NCBI GenBank assembly: GCA_017621655.1
Contig: JAGASS010000033.1
Location: 124,001-188,000, forward strand
Length of the DNA: 64,000 bases
Reading direction: 5' to 3'
From: Clostridia bacterium
GTDB lineage: Bacteria; Bacillota; Clostridia; Oscillospirales; CAG-272
A program made the position numbers and the translations under genes. Position 1 is the stretch's first letter. Each line of letters begins with the position of its first letter. This document shows positions 50,923 to 59,561 of the stretch, in pieces. Under the pieces are notes generated by a model. It searched no databases, was not told where the DNA came from, and saw only the letters and a list, made by a program, of their open reading frames with translations.

Positions 50923-51468
50923 TCAGAGTAAGCTTTCGTCGTAAATTGCGCGGACTCCGCCGATGAACTTCGGGCGTGTACGCGCGGCGACGACAAGCGC
51001 CTCGCCGATGTGATCGTTAGTCAGACGCAGAGGAACTGCTACCTTTTTAAGGTGCATTCCGATGAGCGTAAGACCTATATCAAGTCCTGCGTCTGCCTTA
51101 ATTTCTTCAACAACAACGGGGTCGGTAAATGACTTATACGCCTGCGTTGCCATTGATCCGCCCGCCTTCGGCTGGGGAATCACATTTACCGCTTCAAGGT
51201 TCGGCGCAGCTTCCCTCTCAATCACTACTGCGCGGTTAAGATGCTCACAGCACTGAAATGCGAGGTATATTCCCTTTTCTTTTGCAGATTCGTAAAGAGC
51301 AGAAAAGACCTCTGCCGCCGCTTCGGGCGCGGAATTCGTTCCGATCCTCGAGCCGAGTATCTCACTCGTCGAGCAACCGATTATCAGTATATTTCCCTTT
51401 TTAAGCGCCGCCTTCTCGATGATCTCATTCACCGTCAGACGCGCTTGTTCGTAAAGTGTTTTATCCAC
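50923..51468 (-). CDS. UPF0340 (YwlG-type) protein
   Basis: 181 residues. NILIIGCSTSEILGSRIGTN, LAFQCCEHLNRAVVIERE, IPQPKAGGSMATQAYKSF and GIGLTLIGMHLKK-type text (here DIGLTLIGMHLKKVAVPLRL) are the hallmarks of this conserved Firmicutes family. The biochemical role is unknown; the cysteine and glycine-rich loops suggest a ligand-binding or metal site. It is the third of three tightly spaced genes, after two tiny ones. Confidence 0.88.
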   Translation of the reverse strand: MDKTLYEQARLTVNEIIEKAALKKGNILIIGCSTSEILGSRIGTNSAPEAAAEVFSALYESAKEKGIYLAFQCCEHLNRAVVIEREAAPNLEAVNVIPQPKAGGSMATQAYKSFTDPVVVEEIKADAGLDIGLTLIGMHLKKVAVPLRLTNDHIGEALVVAARTRPKFIGGVRAIYDESLL

Positions 51469-51476
51469 AGTTATAT

Positions 51477-51683
51477 TTACCTTTCCAATTTCTTGAATCG
51501 TGTCTCGGACATTACGTTGACATAACCTTCATCAAACTTATTTGCCGAGCGGAATATTCCGTCGTCAAGACCTGTTATAACAGTCGGTTTACCCATTATA
51601 ACGACGATCCTTACGTATTCCTTCGACTGCTTTACGCTTAATATGCGTTCCTTCTTTATACCGTAAACGCCTCCCCAGCTCAT
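51477..51683 (-). CDS. Small protein of unknown function (68 aa)
   Basis: ATG at 51683 overlaps the stop of the preceding small gene (ATGA), giving MSWGGVYGIKKERILSVKQS then 48 more residues, ending in KKLER. The pattern ILSVKQSKEYVRIVVIMGKP looks like a beta strand pair. No signal, membrane helix or known motif. Coupled translation with its neighbour suggests a joint function. A longer frame starts at 51707, inside the neighbour. Confidence 0.5.
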   Translation of the reverse strand: MSWGGVYGIKKERILSVKQSKEYVRIVVIMGKPTVITGLDDGIFRSANKFDEGYVNVMSETRFKKLER

Positions 51684-51883
51684 AGCCAAAGAGGAAGCTG
51701 TTCCCATTCGATATAATTGTCAACGCAATTTATAATAGTGCGTTTGTTCGCGCGCTTTGCCGTAAAATAGACCTCGTAATTCTTGTCACCGTCACTGAAT
51801 CTGACGAGATTCATTTTTTCAAAAGTCGTCGGCACAGCCGAGCTTTTTGCGGCTTGTTTGAAAAGGTCGTAAATTTTTGACAT
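51680..51883 (-). CDS. Small protein of unknown function (67 aa)
   Basis: Starts at ATG 51883 with GAGAGGATCAATT upstream and encodes MSKIYDLFKQAAKSSAVPTT then NLVRFSDGDKNYEVYFTAKR and a C-terminal VDNYIEWEQLPLWL. It ends inside the start of the 68-residue gene. The centre (YEVYFTAKRANKRTIINCVD) reads as a small mixed fold. Not recognised. It leads a three-gene run ending with a UPF0340 gene. Confidence 0.5.
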   Translation of the reverse strand: MSKIYDLFKQAAKSSAVPTTFEKMNLVRFSDGDKNYEVYFTAKRANKRTIINCVDNYIEWEQLPLWL

Positions 51884-51927
51884 AATTGATCCTCTCTTTC
51901 AGTTTAACAATAATAATTATTTCAAGA

Positions 51928-52476
51928 TCAGCGCAGTTTTCGAAGAAATCCGTCTCCCGAAAAGAAAATGCCCTCTTTAATGCGGTCTCCGTTTTCAATC
52001 GGCTTTCTTTGTTCTTTTTGCGTTGTAACGTTCACGACAAGCGGAACGGGATTCATAAGAATTACGTTTTCACGGTTTTTTCTCAAATGCTCATCGGTAA
52101 GCTTGTAATCAAAATTGTACGGATTTTTTGTTTTCGGCTCATATTGGATACCGGATGCCGCCTGCGAAAACTGAAACATCATATTCTTCGTAGAATAGTT
52201 TTTCTCGTCGAGGAAGTTAAAGCAAATGCGTTTGGAAAGCGTGCCGATAAGCTTGACGGAGTATGCCGTCTCCGCCGTTATAACGTGAAAATCGGCGTTT
52301 GTTCCTTTAGTCCAACCGAGCCACCAAAAACTGTGCGTCGGAATCAGCTCGTGTTTTTTCGCTTTGCATACTGATTTTAATCTACAAACCAAGCTTATAC
52401 GCTTGCAAAGCAATCTGACAAACAGAAATACCGGTACAACGCATAACAGCGCCGATATAACAAGAAACCATTTCAT
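51928..52476 (-). CDS. Membrane-anchored protein of unknown function
   Basis: 182 residues from the ATG at 52476 with GGAGG eight bases upstream. One N-terminal helix (KWFLVISALLCVVPVFLFVR) is followed by a soluble part with basic and aromatic residues: HSFWWLGWTKGTNADFHVIT, then FLDEKNYSTKNMMFQFSQAA. Unknown family. It has no partner in an obvious operon; the GH30 gene ends 44 bases upstream and the small-gene trio begins 44 bases downstream. Confidence 0.55.
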   Translation of the reverse strand: MKWFLVISALLCVVPVFLFVRLLCKRISLVCRLKSVCKAKKHELIPTHSFWWLGWTKGTNADFHVITAETAYSVKLIGTLSKRICFNFLDEKNYSTKNMMFQFSQAASGIQYEPKTKNPYNFDYKLTDEHLRKNRENVILMNPVPLVVNVTTQKEQRKPIENGDRIKEGIFFSGDGFLRKLR

Positions 52477-52520
52477 AGCTGACACCTCCGAGTTATTTAT
52501 TAAATAATTAATTATTTTCG

Positions 52521-53792
52521 TTAAACAATCACCGTGTTAACGGAGCGAGGCGGGAGTGCGTATGACGAAGAACCGAACGTGACGATCTTTTCGTCATAAT
52601 ACGGATTTGCCACGACGAGCACTATTTGACCGTCGGGATTCTTAAACGCAACAGTTGATGATGAATACTCGCCCTTGATCTTCAGGTATCTCGCACCGCG
52701 CTTTACGAAATGCGAAAAATGCTTCATAAGGTAAAATTCCGGTGTAAGAACGCCCTTTCCGTCGACAACGTGAATGAGCGAATTCTGCTTCCAGCCCCAA
52801 GTGCTCATGCTATCGCCCTCGAGAGCAATATTCCAATAAACGTAAGAGGATGCGCCCATGCGGAAATAGAGTCTCATCAGCTCGAAAATATACATCATAT
52901 GGTCGAACGAGTTGTCACCGTTGCCGCACTCGCTTTCGCTTTGTATTATCTCAAGATCGGGATAGTCGTCGTGTGTCTCAGTCAAGGCGTATCTGCCTGC
53001 CCACTGATAAGCAACGCCCTTTATATATTTTCGTGCGCGTTTATCGTGCATCGCAACACCGAGATAATCCGAATATCTTGTATAAAGCATTCTCTTGTCG
53101 GTCTCGGGACCGTTTACTGTACCGAAGATAATATCTACGCCTGTCTTGTCAAGCGCTTCTCCGAGATAGCCGCCAATAAAGTCAGCCATTTCCTTGCCCG
53201 TCCACACGCAGGACGGAAAGACCTGTCTTGAGCACGGCTCGTTCTGAGGGCAGACCTGAATTATCGGGATGTTCTCCTTATGATACGCTTCAACGTACTT
53301 TTTGAAGTACAGCGCATATGCCTTTAGGTTTTTCTCCGTCATATTAAAGGTGCCGTTACTGTAAGCGCGCTTCGTCTTCATCCAAAGCGGCGGACACCAG
53401 GGGGACGCAAACATCTGCATATCATTCTGACGCTTAAGTCCCTCTCTGATAAGCGGTATAAGCAGCTCTTTATCCCTCTCAATAGAGAAGTTTTTCATTT
53501 CATAGTCGCCCGCCGTCTCGTTATACGAGAAAAAATCAAGCGAAAAGTCGCTTGCGCCGATTGGAGTTCTGCAGTAATTGAAATTACACTTATCCGCGTC
53601 AAAAAGCTCGTCAAGCAGTTTTTCACGCTCGGAGTCATCAAGCTTCTGAAGCGCCTGCGCGCTAAGCTCTGAAAAGCACGTGCCGAAGCCGCGGATCTTT
53701 TGCCTTTCACCTACAACTGTAAGCTCTATTCCCTTTTCTTTGACCTCGCTTATCTCCGCCCAAGCTCTTTTTTCGGTAGTTGATATTATCAT
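52521..53792 (-). CDS. Glycoside hydrolase family 30 (glucosylceramidase/xylanase-like)
   Basis: 423 residues, no signal peptide. GERQKIRGFGTCFSELSAQAL at the start (shown in part), CNFNYCRTPIGASDFS, FASPWCPPLWMKT, VCPQNEPCSRQVFPSCVWTG with the acid/base Glu, and LEIIQSESECGNGDNSFDHM with the nucleophile Glu are all GH30 hallmarks. The last 80 residues form the beta domain. It would cleave beta-linked glucose, xylose or fucose from oligosaccharides. Lack of secretion signal suggests it acts on imported sugars. Promoter TTGAAA-N17-TATAAT sits upstream. Confidence 0.9.
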   Translation of the reverse strand: MIISTTEKRAWAEISEVKEKGIELTVVGERQKIRGFGTCFSELSAQALQKLDDSEREKLLDELFDADKCNFNYCRTPIGASDFSLDFFSYNETAGDYEMKNFSIERDKELLIPLIREGLKRQNDMQMFASPWCPPLWMKTKRAYSNGTFNMTEKNLKAYALYFKKYVEAYHKENIPIIQVCPQNEPCSRQVFPSCVWTGKEMADFIGGYLGEALDKTGVDIIFGTVNGPETDKRMLYTRYSDYLGVAMHDKRARKYIKGVAYQWAGRYALTETHDDYPDLEIIQSESECGNGDNSFDHMMYIFELMRLYFRMGASSYVYWNIALEGDSMSTWGWKQNSLIHVVDGKGVLTPEFYLMKHFSHFVKRGARYLKIKGEYSSSTVAFKNPDGQIVLVVANPYYDEKIVTFGSSSYALPPRSVNTVIV

Positions 53793-53843
53793 TTTAGTTC
53801 TCCTGAAAGCACAAGACTTTATTTATTGATCGGAACATAATAT

Positions 53844-53872
53844 ATTATATCATAATGTCCTCTCATTTTCAA
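53844..53872 (-). promoter_or_regulatory. Promoter of the GH30 gene
   Basis: Minus strand TTGAAA, 17-base spacer, TATAAT, about 50 bases before the start. Confidence 0.75.
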
Positions 53873-53902
53873 TACAGTATTATTACTTCATAAAAAACGG
53901 TA

Positions 53903-53931
53903 TTGAAAAATCGGAGCAAAAGTAGTAAAAT
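53903..53931 (+). promoter_or_regulatory. Promoter of the C69 dipeptidase gene
   Basis: TTGAAA, 17-base spacer, TAAAAT, 30 bases before the start codon, divergent from the GH30 promoter. Confidence 0.7.
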
Positions 53932-53961
53932 GAGATTATAAATCAGAGAGGAAGCTTTTAT

Positions 53962-55329
53962 ATGTTCTCATGTGATACTATGCTCGTGAGCAGTGCCTGC
54001 TCGCGTTACGGCAAAAACATACTTGCAAAAAACAGTGACCGTCCGTCGGGCGAGCCGCAGCCGCTTTGCTTTTATGAGGGTCGTGAATATCCCGACGGTG
54101 CGACTGTAAAAACAACGCATATAACGATCCCGCAGGTACGCAAAACCTACTCGGTCGTTGGATCAAGGCCTTACTGGATATGGGGCTTTGAGATGGGCTA
54201 TAACGAAAAGGGGCTTGTTATCGGCAACGAGGCGGAGGGCTCGCGTATGGATCCCGAAACCGAGGACGGTATACTCGGAATGGACCTTTTGCGTCTTGCA
54301 CTTGAGCGTTCGGCAACCGCAAAAGAGGCGATAGAGGTCATCACGTCACTGCTCAAAAAATACGGTCAGAAGGCAAACGCAAGCGCGCTCACACAGCGCA
54401 CATATGAAAACACCTTTCTTATAGTTGACAAGGACGAATGCTGGATTCTTGAGACCGCAGGGCGCGAATGGGCGGCAAAGCAGGTCAAGACCATGCAGGG
54501 CATCTCAAACTGTTATTCCATCGGAACCGACGCGGATATGCTCTCGGAAAACGCCGAGAGGATTGCAAGAGAAAAACGGTGGCTGTCTCCTTGCGAGCCG
54601 TTTGACTTCGCTAAGGCATACTCGGGACGTATTATCCGTCAGCCACTCGGCGTTCAGCGCTTCCGCCGTCTGAACAAGCTCCTTTCTCAGAAGGAAATGC
54701 ACGATTTCGAGTCGCTTTCCGACATCTTGCGCGATCATTTCGAGGGGGAGCTTATCGAGCCGCGCTTCGGTGCAACCGCAGGCACGTTTTTAAGCATCTG
54801 CATGCACATGCGCGAATGGGGCGAGAGCGAAACGTCCGCTTCCCTTTTGGCAAGATATGATGAGACGATAGGTATTATTGCGCGTTATGCGCCCGTCCAG
54901 CCGTGTCTATCTGCTTATATTCCCGTTTATATGGTCGGAAAGCTCCCGAAGAAGATGCAGACCGCCGACCGCGCTTTCAGCGAAAGCTCGCTTTGGTGGC
55001 AGGTGAAGCTGCTCAGCTTGCTCGTTACCGTTAACGAAGAAAAATTCGCTTCCGAGATAAGAGAAAAGCTCAAGCAGCTTGAAACGCAGTTTGCCGACAA
55101 GGCGGAAAAAGCCGAAAAACAAGCTACCGAGCTTATCTTAAGCGGCAAGCGCGAAGAGGCAAATGAGCTTCTTTATTCCGTTACCGACGAATGCACCGAA
55201 ATTCTTTACGACTTTGCAAAGGCGGAGATCGCTCGCCTTTCGGGCATAATCAAAGAAATGGGCGGTCTCTACGGCAGACAAAAGGAAGCCATCGAAGAAT
55301 ATTTCGAGTATGCTGATATCGACCTCTGA
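53962..55329 (+). CDS. C69-family dipeptidase
   Basis: 455 residues. MFSCDTMLVSSACSRYGKNI starts the N-terminal nucleophile hydrolase, with Cys4 exposed after removal of a three-residue propeptide. AKNSDRPSGEPQPL, GSRPYWIWGFEMGYNEKG, VIGNEAEGSR and ENTFLIVDKDECWILETAGR are PepD signatures. It cuts dipeptides and related amides in the cytoplasm. The C-terminal 120 residues form an alpha-helical, partly coiled-coil part (KLKQLETQFADKAEKAEKQA). The start sits behind AGAGAGGAAGC. Confidence 0.92.
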   Translation: MFSCDTMLVSSACSRYGKNILAKNSDRPSGEPQPLCFYEGREYPDGATVKTTHITIPQVRKTYSVVGSRPYWIWGFEMGYNEKGLVIGNEAEGSRMDPETEDGILGMDLLRLALERSATAKEAIEVITSLLKKYGQKANASALTQRTYENTFLIVDKDECWILETAGREWAAKQVKTMQGISNCYSIGTDADMLSENAERIAREKRWLSPCEPFDFAKAYSGRIIRQPLGVQRFRRLNKLLSQKEMHDFESLSDILRDHFEGELIEPRFGATAGTFLSICMHMREWGESETSASLLARYDETIGIIARYAPVQPCLSAYIPVYMVGKLPKKMQTADRAFSESSLWWQVKLLSLLVTVNEEKFASEIREKLKQLETQFADKAEKAEKQATELILSGKREEANELLYSVTDECTEILYDFAKAEIARLSGIIKEMGGLYGRQKEAIEEYFEYADIDL

Positions 55330-55405
55330 CAGATAAAAATGCAATGTTCGTTAATATTTTGTTATCACGCTGTGAAAATATTTTTAACTAGAGCGTCAAA
55401 AAGTA

Positions 55406-55434
55406 TTGAAATAGATAAAAATCTGTGATATACT
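55406..55434 (+). promoter_or_regulatory. Promoter of the zinc-ribbon membrane protein gene
   Basis: TTGAAA, 17-base spacer, TATACT, about 47 bases before the ATG at 55481. Confidence 0.72.
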
Positions 55435-55480
55435 GTCGGTATGAAATACCCATAACTTTATAACTTTGGAGGAATTTATT

Positions 55481-55972
55481 ATGTTTTGTAAAAACTGTGG
55501 ACAGGAATCCACTGATAGCAGCCGTTTTTGCCGTTATTGCGGTGCTGAATTAGTCCCCGAGTCTGCCCCCGTTGAGGAACCGACTGCTCAGCAGACCGAA
55601 GCTAACACTGCAAATTATTCCGCGCCTATCTATAATACCGCGCCCGTTCCGACCGTAGATCCCGGCTCGGGTCTTGGCATTACTGCGATGATCCTCGGTA
55701 TCGTAGCTCTGTCGCTCGGTGCTATCTGCTCCTGCCTGTTTGCTCTCCTTGGCGGCATTATCCCGTTGGCTTGTGCCATCGTCGCCGTATCTCTCGGCGT
55801 TGTCGGTAAGAAGAAATCCGCCGCTGTCGGAATCGAAAACAAGAAGGCAAAGGTCGGAATTACCCTTGGCATTATCGCTATTGCCGTTATCATCGTCTTT
55901 ATCATTCTCAACGGTATATTGGGCGCATTAATGGGTGCGTCAATTGCGGCAAAATACGACAGCTACTATTAA
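55481..55972 (+). CDS. Zinc-ribbon membrane protein (DUF4190-like)
   Basis: 163 residues from the ATG at 55481 with GGAGG eight bases upstream. The N-terminal zinc ribbon MFCKNCGQE ... FCRYCGAEL is followed by a Pro/Thr/Glu-rich linker (30-70) and two or three membrane helices with glycines (LGITAMILGIVALSLGAICS, CAIVAVSLGVVGKKKSAAVG, GITLGIIAIAVIIVFIILNG). This is the zinc ribbon plus DUF4190 layout common in Clostridia. Function unknown. A terminator hairpin follows. Confidence 0.85.
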   Translation: MFCKNCGQESTDSSRFCRYCGAELVPESAPVEEPTAQQTEANTANYSAPIYNTAPVPTVDPGSGLGITAMILGIVALSLGAICSCLFALLGGIIPLACAIVAVSLGVVGKKKSAAVGIENKKAKVGITLGIIAIAVIIVFIILNGILGALMGASIAAKYDSYY

Positions 55973-55993
55973 TTTTCATTATATTTGATTCAT

Positions 55994-56024
55994 AAAGGCC
56001 ATCGTTTCGGCGATGGTCTTTTCA
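55994..56024 (+). terminator. Terminator after the zinc-ribbon gene
   Basis: AAGGCCATCG-TTTCG-GCGATGGTCTT with TTTTC after it. Confidence 0.8.
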
Positions 56025-56047
56025 ATACCGAAAAGGACTGCCGCATC

Positions 56048-56467
56048 ATGAAAACATGGGTAAGAAAATACAAAAAACGGCTTCTCTTAGCCGCACATAT
56101 TCTCGCCGTCCCTGCCATTATGCTCCTTCATCTGCTCAGCGACGGCATGCTGAACACAAACAGAGTCTGCTCATGGCGGCGCATCGGCGCGCTTTGCCCT
56201 ACTTGCGGCGGAACGCATTTTATTAACGCTCTCTCAAGAGGCGATCTTTTGGGGGCGCTGAAGTACAATGCGTTCCTGTTCTTGCTGACGGTATTTTTTG
56301 TTCTCACTCTGGTATTCATCGATCTTGCCGTTTGGCTTGATCTTAGCTTTCCAAAAAAAGCACTGCGGAAAATGTACAGTATTCCTATGCTGATTATTCT
56401 CGGCGTGATCATGATACTGTTTTTGATCCTGCGAAATTGGCGGATCTGGATATTGCTGTTTCAATAA
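56048..56467 (+). CDS. DUF2752-family membrane protein
   Basis: 139 residues from the ATG at 56048 with AAAGGA ten bases upstream. CPTCGGTHFINALSRGDLLGALKYN is the family core, starting with the CPxCGGTH motif and ending in the ALxxN segment. Three helices flank it. The family often sits next to zinc-ribbon/DUF4190 proteins, as here. Function unknown; the cysteines may bind metal. Confidence 0.85.
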   Translation: MKTWVRKYKKRLLLAAHILAVPAIMLLHLLSDGMLNTNRVCSWRRIGALCPTCGGTHFINALSRGDLLGALKYNAFLFLLTVFFVLTLVFIDLAVWLDLSFPKKALRKMYSIPMLIILGVIMILFLILRNWRIWILLFQ

Positions 56468-56470
56468 CCG

Positions 56471-56502
56471 CAAAAAAGACACCCTTTCGGGTGTCTTTTT
56501 TA
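56471..56502. terminator. Bidirectional terminator between DUF2752 and FAD dehydrogenase genes
   Basis: AAAAAAGACACCC-TTTC-GGGTGTCTTTTTTA, symmetric and T-flanked on both strands. Confidence 0.92.
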
Positions 56503-57864
56503 TTTTGCAATATCTCTTGCGACGTGAACGCCACTTGCCGAGGCGTGAGAAAGCGAATGCGTTATGCCGCTTCCGTCGCCGATAATATAGAGTCCCGGAT
56601 AGCAGGATTCGAGCTTGTCGTTAACCTCGACCTCCATATTATAGAACTTGACTTCAACTCCGTAAAGAAGCGTATCGTCGTTTGCAGTACCGGGCGCGAC
56701 CTTGTCGAGCGCATATATCATCTCGATGATTCCGTCAAGCAAACGCTTCGGCAGAACCAAGCTCAGATCTCCCGGAGTCGCCTGAAGAGTAGGCGCGAAG
56801 AAGGAATCACCCATTCGGTTTGGAGTCGAGCGCTGTCCGCGTATCAAGTCACCGAAACGCTGAACTATAACTCCGCCGCCGAGCATGTTGCTTAAACGCG
56901 CAATTGATTCGCCGTAGCCGTTCGAATCCTTGAACGGCTCGGAAAAGTGCTTCGACACAAGAAGCGCGAAATTTGTATTGTCGGTCTGAAGTGCGGGATC
57001 GTCATAGCTGTGACCGTTGACTGTAATTATACCGTTCGTATTCTCGTTTACAACTGCGCCGCGCGGATTCATACAGAATGTGCGCACCTTATCTCCGTAC
57101 TGCTTCGTACGGTAAACGATCTTGCTTTCGTAAAGCTCGTCGGTGAGGTGTGCAAATACAGCCGCGGGAAGCTCAACTCGGACGCCGATGTCGACACGGT
57201 TTGACTTCGTCGGTATTTTAAGATCACCGCATACCTTTTCCATCCACTTGCTTCCGCTTCTGCCAACGGAAACTATGCACTTCTCGCATTCAAGTGCGTT
57301 GCCGTTATACTTGACCGCGTAGCCGCCGTCGATGACCTCTATCGAATCGACAGGCGTATCGAAGAAGAAGTCGACCTTATTTTCAAGATAAGCGTAGAGA
57401 TTTTCAAGAACAACGTAATTCTTATCGGTGCCGAGATGACGTACCGAGGCGTCAAGCAGATGAAGACCGTTCTGAATGCAAAGCGTCTTGAAGCGAGTGC
57501 CTGCCGTCGAATAAAGCTTCGTTCCCTCTCCGCCGTATTTCAAATTGATCTCGTCAACGTAGTGCATAAGGTCAATCGCCTGCTTTTTGCCGATGTACTC
57601 ATAAAGTGTGCCGCCGAAATCGTTTGTAATATTATATTTTCCGTCCGAGAATGCGCCTGCGCCGCCAAATCCGCTCATAATAGAACAGCTTTTACAGCCG
57701 ATACAGGTCTTTATTTTCTCTCCGTCTATAGGACAATGGCGCTTGCTTAATGCGTGTCCTGCCTCGAAAACGGCGATCTTCATTTCGGGCTTGATGCGCA
57801 CAAGCTCGTACGCCGCAAAAATTCCTCCGGGACCTGCACCTATAATTATAACGTCATATTTCAT
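56500..57864 (-). CDS. FAD-dependent dehydrogenase of the COG2509 type
   Basis: 454 residues. The N-terminal dinucleotide fold reads VIIIGAGPGGIFAAYELV, with a cysteine-rich insert CPIDGEKIKTCIGCKSCSIM then GFGGAGAFSDGKYN, and a second FAD motif at the end, GLYIIGDGSGITHSLSHAS. This matches the uncharacterised FAD dehydrogenases with a CPID/CxxCxxC insert, which may hold a metal or Fe-S site. Substrate unknown. The start has GGAGATAAAAGT upstream. Single-gene transcript between converging terminators. Confidence 0.88.
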   Translation of the reverse strand: MKYDVIIIGAGPGGIFAAYELVRIKPEMKIAVFEAGHALSKRHCPIDGEKIKTCIGCKSCSIMSGFGGAGAFSDGKYNITNDFGGTLYEYIGKKQAIDLMHYVDEINLKYGGEGTKLYSTAGTRFKTLCIQNGLHLLDASVRHLGTDKNYVVLENLYAYLENKVDFFFDTPVDSIEVIDGGYAVKYNGNALECEKCIVSVGRSGSKWMEKVCGDLKIPTKSNRVDIGVRVELPAAVFAHLTDELYESKIVYRTKQYGDKVRTFCMNPRGAVVNENTNGIITVNGHSYDDPALQTDNTNFALLVSKHFSEPFKDSNGYGESIARLSNMLGGGVIVQRFGDLIRGQRSTPNRMGDSFFAPTLQATPGDLSLVLPKRLLDGIIEMIYALDKVAPGTANDDTLLYGVEVKFYNMEVEVNDKLESCYPGLYIIGDGSGITHSLSHASASGVHVARDIAK

Positions 57865-57932
57865 ACTTTTATCTCCATATTACATAAAGTAACAAATTTG
57901 CTGAGTTTATCCGAACGTTCTCGTTATCAATA

Positions 57933-58607
57933 TCACCAGACCGAATAATAGAACGTGATTCGGTTTGCCGCTTCGTCGATCAGCACGTAGCAGATCTCTC
58001 CGTGGTTAAAGCCGCCGTTCAGGTAAAGCTGATATCGCGTCGCGTCAATGCCGTCAGACGACCAGCCGTTTTCATTACACCATTTTTCATTTGAGCCGAC
58101 CCACGTCGCGCGATATTCAAGCTTCGCTTTCCATTCCGCGATTTTATCGGCAGTCGTAGTATAAGAAAGCTCAAAGACCTCGCCTCCCTGCAGAAGCTGA
58201 GGGGAATATGAAAACTTAACGTCTTTTGCATCTGAAGGAATGGATTTCGGAAAGGAGTTGCGAACGTACTTTACGTCATCGATCTGTCCGTAAGCGCGGC
58301 TGTAATAGCGAACGTCGGTAGTTACCGTAGTTGACGTCCACACCGAAAGCAAAAAAGTGTAAAAAATTGACGCAAGCAAAAGAACGACCGACAGAACGGT
58401 TGTAAGTGCCGTCGTTGAAGCAACGCCCAATTTGCCTTTGGCGGCAAAAATTGCTACGGTTCCGAGGAAAAGCGCGGGTATTATAAGGAGCATCATTCTT
58501 CCCCACAGCGGCTCTACAGCACCTTCAAAAAGGATCAATACCGCAACAAAGCCGAGGAGTGCCAACGCACTCATAATAATCGGATAAATAGCGTATTTTT
58601 TCATCAT
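57933..58607 (-). CDS. Membrane protein of unknown function
   Basis: 224 residues with a tandem ATG start; the second at 58604 has slightly better spacing to AGGAGG. Four helices fill the first 110 residues (ALALLGFVAVLILFEGA, MMLLIIPALFLGTVAIFAAK and others), then an extracellular domain of about 110 residues with an EANEK-like region, ending NRITFYYSVW. No recognisable catalytic motif. Promoter TTGCAA-N17-TATAAT lies upstream. Confidence 0.7.
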   Translation of the reverse strand: MMKKYAIYPIIMSALALLGFVAVLILFEGAVEPLWGRMMLLIIPALFLGTVAIFAAKGKLGVASTTALTTVLSVVLLLASIFYTFLLSVWTSTTVTTDVRYYSRAYGQIDDVKYVRNSFPKSIPSDAKDVKFSYSPQLLQGGEVFELSYTTTADKIAEWKAKLEYRATWVGSNEKWCNENGWSSDGIDATRYQLYLNGGFNHGEICYVLIDEAANRITFYYSVW

Positions 58608-58635
58608 TTTCCTCCTTCCGTGTGCTTACGCTTTT

Positions 58636-58664
58636 ATTATAACACAATAATGCGGCATTTGCAA
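58636..58664 (-). promoter_or_regulatory. Promoter of the 224-residue membrane protein gene
   Basis: Minus strand TTGCAA, 17-base spacer, TATAAT. Confidence 0.75.
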
Positions 58665-58699
58665 CAGTATGCATATTCTTTGTTCTACGTCGAGCAGAA

Positions 58700-58734
58700 G
58701 CAAAAAGACACCCGAACGGGTGTCTTTTATTATA
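58700..58734 (-). terminator. Terminator after the TrmH-family gene
   Basis: AAAAAGACACCCG-AA-CGGGTGTCTTTTAT; nearly the same stem as the terminator at 56471, in the opposite setting. Confidence 0.88.
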
Positions 58735-58736
58735 AC

Positions 58737-59555
58737 TCATATACTGCCCGTTTTATTGCCGAGCTGATAGAATGCAACCGCAGAAGCGGCGGCTACGTTG
58801 AGCGAATCAACGCCGTGATACATAGGTATTTTTACAGTATAATCGCAGCCCATTATTGTCGCGTCGGACAGTCCGTCGCCCTCTGTTCCCATTATGATTG
58901 CAAGTTTTTCTTCACTTATCAGCTTGGGATCGTTTATCGAAACAGAATCATCCTTCAGCGCCATAGCTACCGTTTTGAAGCCGAGCGACTTGATCTCGTC
59001 AAGCCCGTCGCTGCTTAAAAACGTCCATTCGATCTGAAAGACCGTTCCCATGCTGACTCTCGCCGCGCGTCTGTATAAAGGATCGGAGCATCCGGGTGTA
59101 AGAAGCACAGCGTCCATTCCGAGCGCCGCGGCAGAGCGGATTATAGCTCCAACGTTCGTCGGGTTCATCACCTTATCGAGGACCACTATTCTGCTTTTGT
59201 TTTCGCAGATCTCCTTGACACCGAGGAGCTTCTTCCTTCTCATAGCGCACAGCATGCCTCTTGTGAGCTTGAAGCCCGTCAGCTGAGTAAGGACGTCAAA
59301 CTCGGCGCAAAATACGGGGACGTTCTTTATTCTTTCAAGAATACGCTTGCCCTCGCCCTCGATGTGTCTTTTTTCCATAACGCATGAGATCGGCTCGTAT
59401 CCTGCGTCAAGTGCACGCTCGATGACCTTTGGGCTTTCCGCGATAAACATCCCTTTTTCGGGGAACTCTCTGTTTAACAGCTGTCCCTCGCTCAGACGTG
59501 CGTATACGTCAAGCTCAGGATCGAGAAAATCTGTAATTTCTTTAACGTTTATCAT
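58737..59555 (-). CDS. TrmH/SpoU-family RNA 2'-O-methyltransferase
   Basis: 272 residues. KGMFIAESPKVIERALDAGY marks the substrate-binding N-terminal domain, and the SPOUT core shows MNPTNVGAIIRSAAALGMDA (motif 1), IIMGTEGDGLSDATI (motif 2) and IPMYHGVDSLNVAAASAVAF (motif 3) with the SAM-binding knot. It methylates ribose in rRNA or tRNA; the target is unassigned. It is the last gene of a GDPD-MBL-TrmH operon, 6 bases after the MBL gene. Confidence 0.92.
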   Translation of the reverse strand: MINVKEITDFLDPELDVYARLSEGQLLNREFPEKGMFIAESPKVIERALDAGYEPISCVMEKRHIEGEGKRILERIKNVPVFCAEFDVLTQLTGFKLTRGMLCAMRRKKLLGVKEICENKSRIVVLDKVMNPTNVGAIIRSAAALGMDAVLLTPGCSDPLYRRAARVSMGTVFQIEWTFLSSDGLDEIKSLGFKTVAMALKDDSVSINDPKLISEEKLAIIMGTEGDGLSDATIMGCDYTVKIPMYHGVDSLNVAAASAVAFYQLGNKTGSI

Positions 59556-59561
59556 AGTTGA

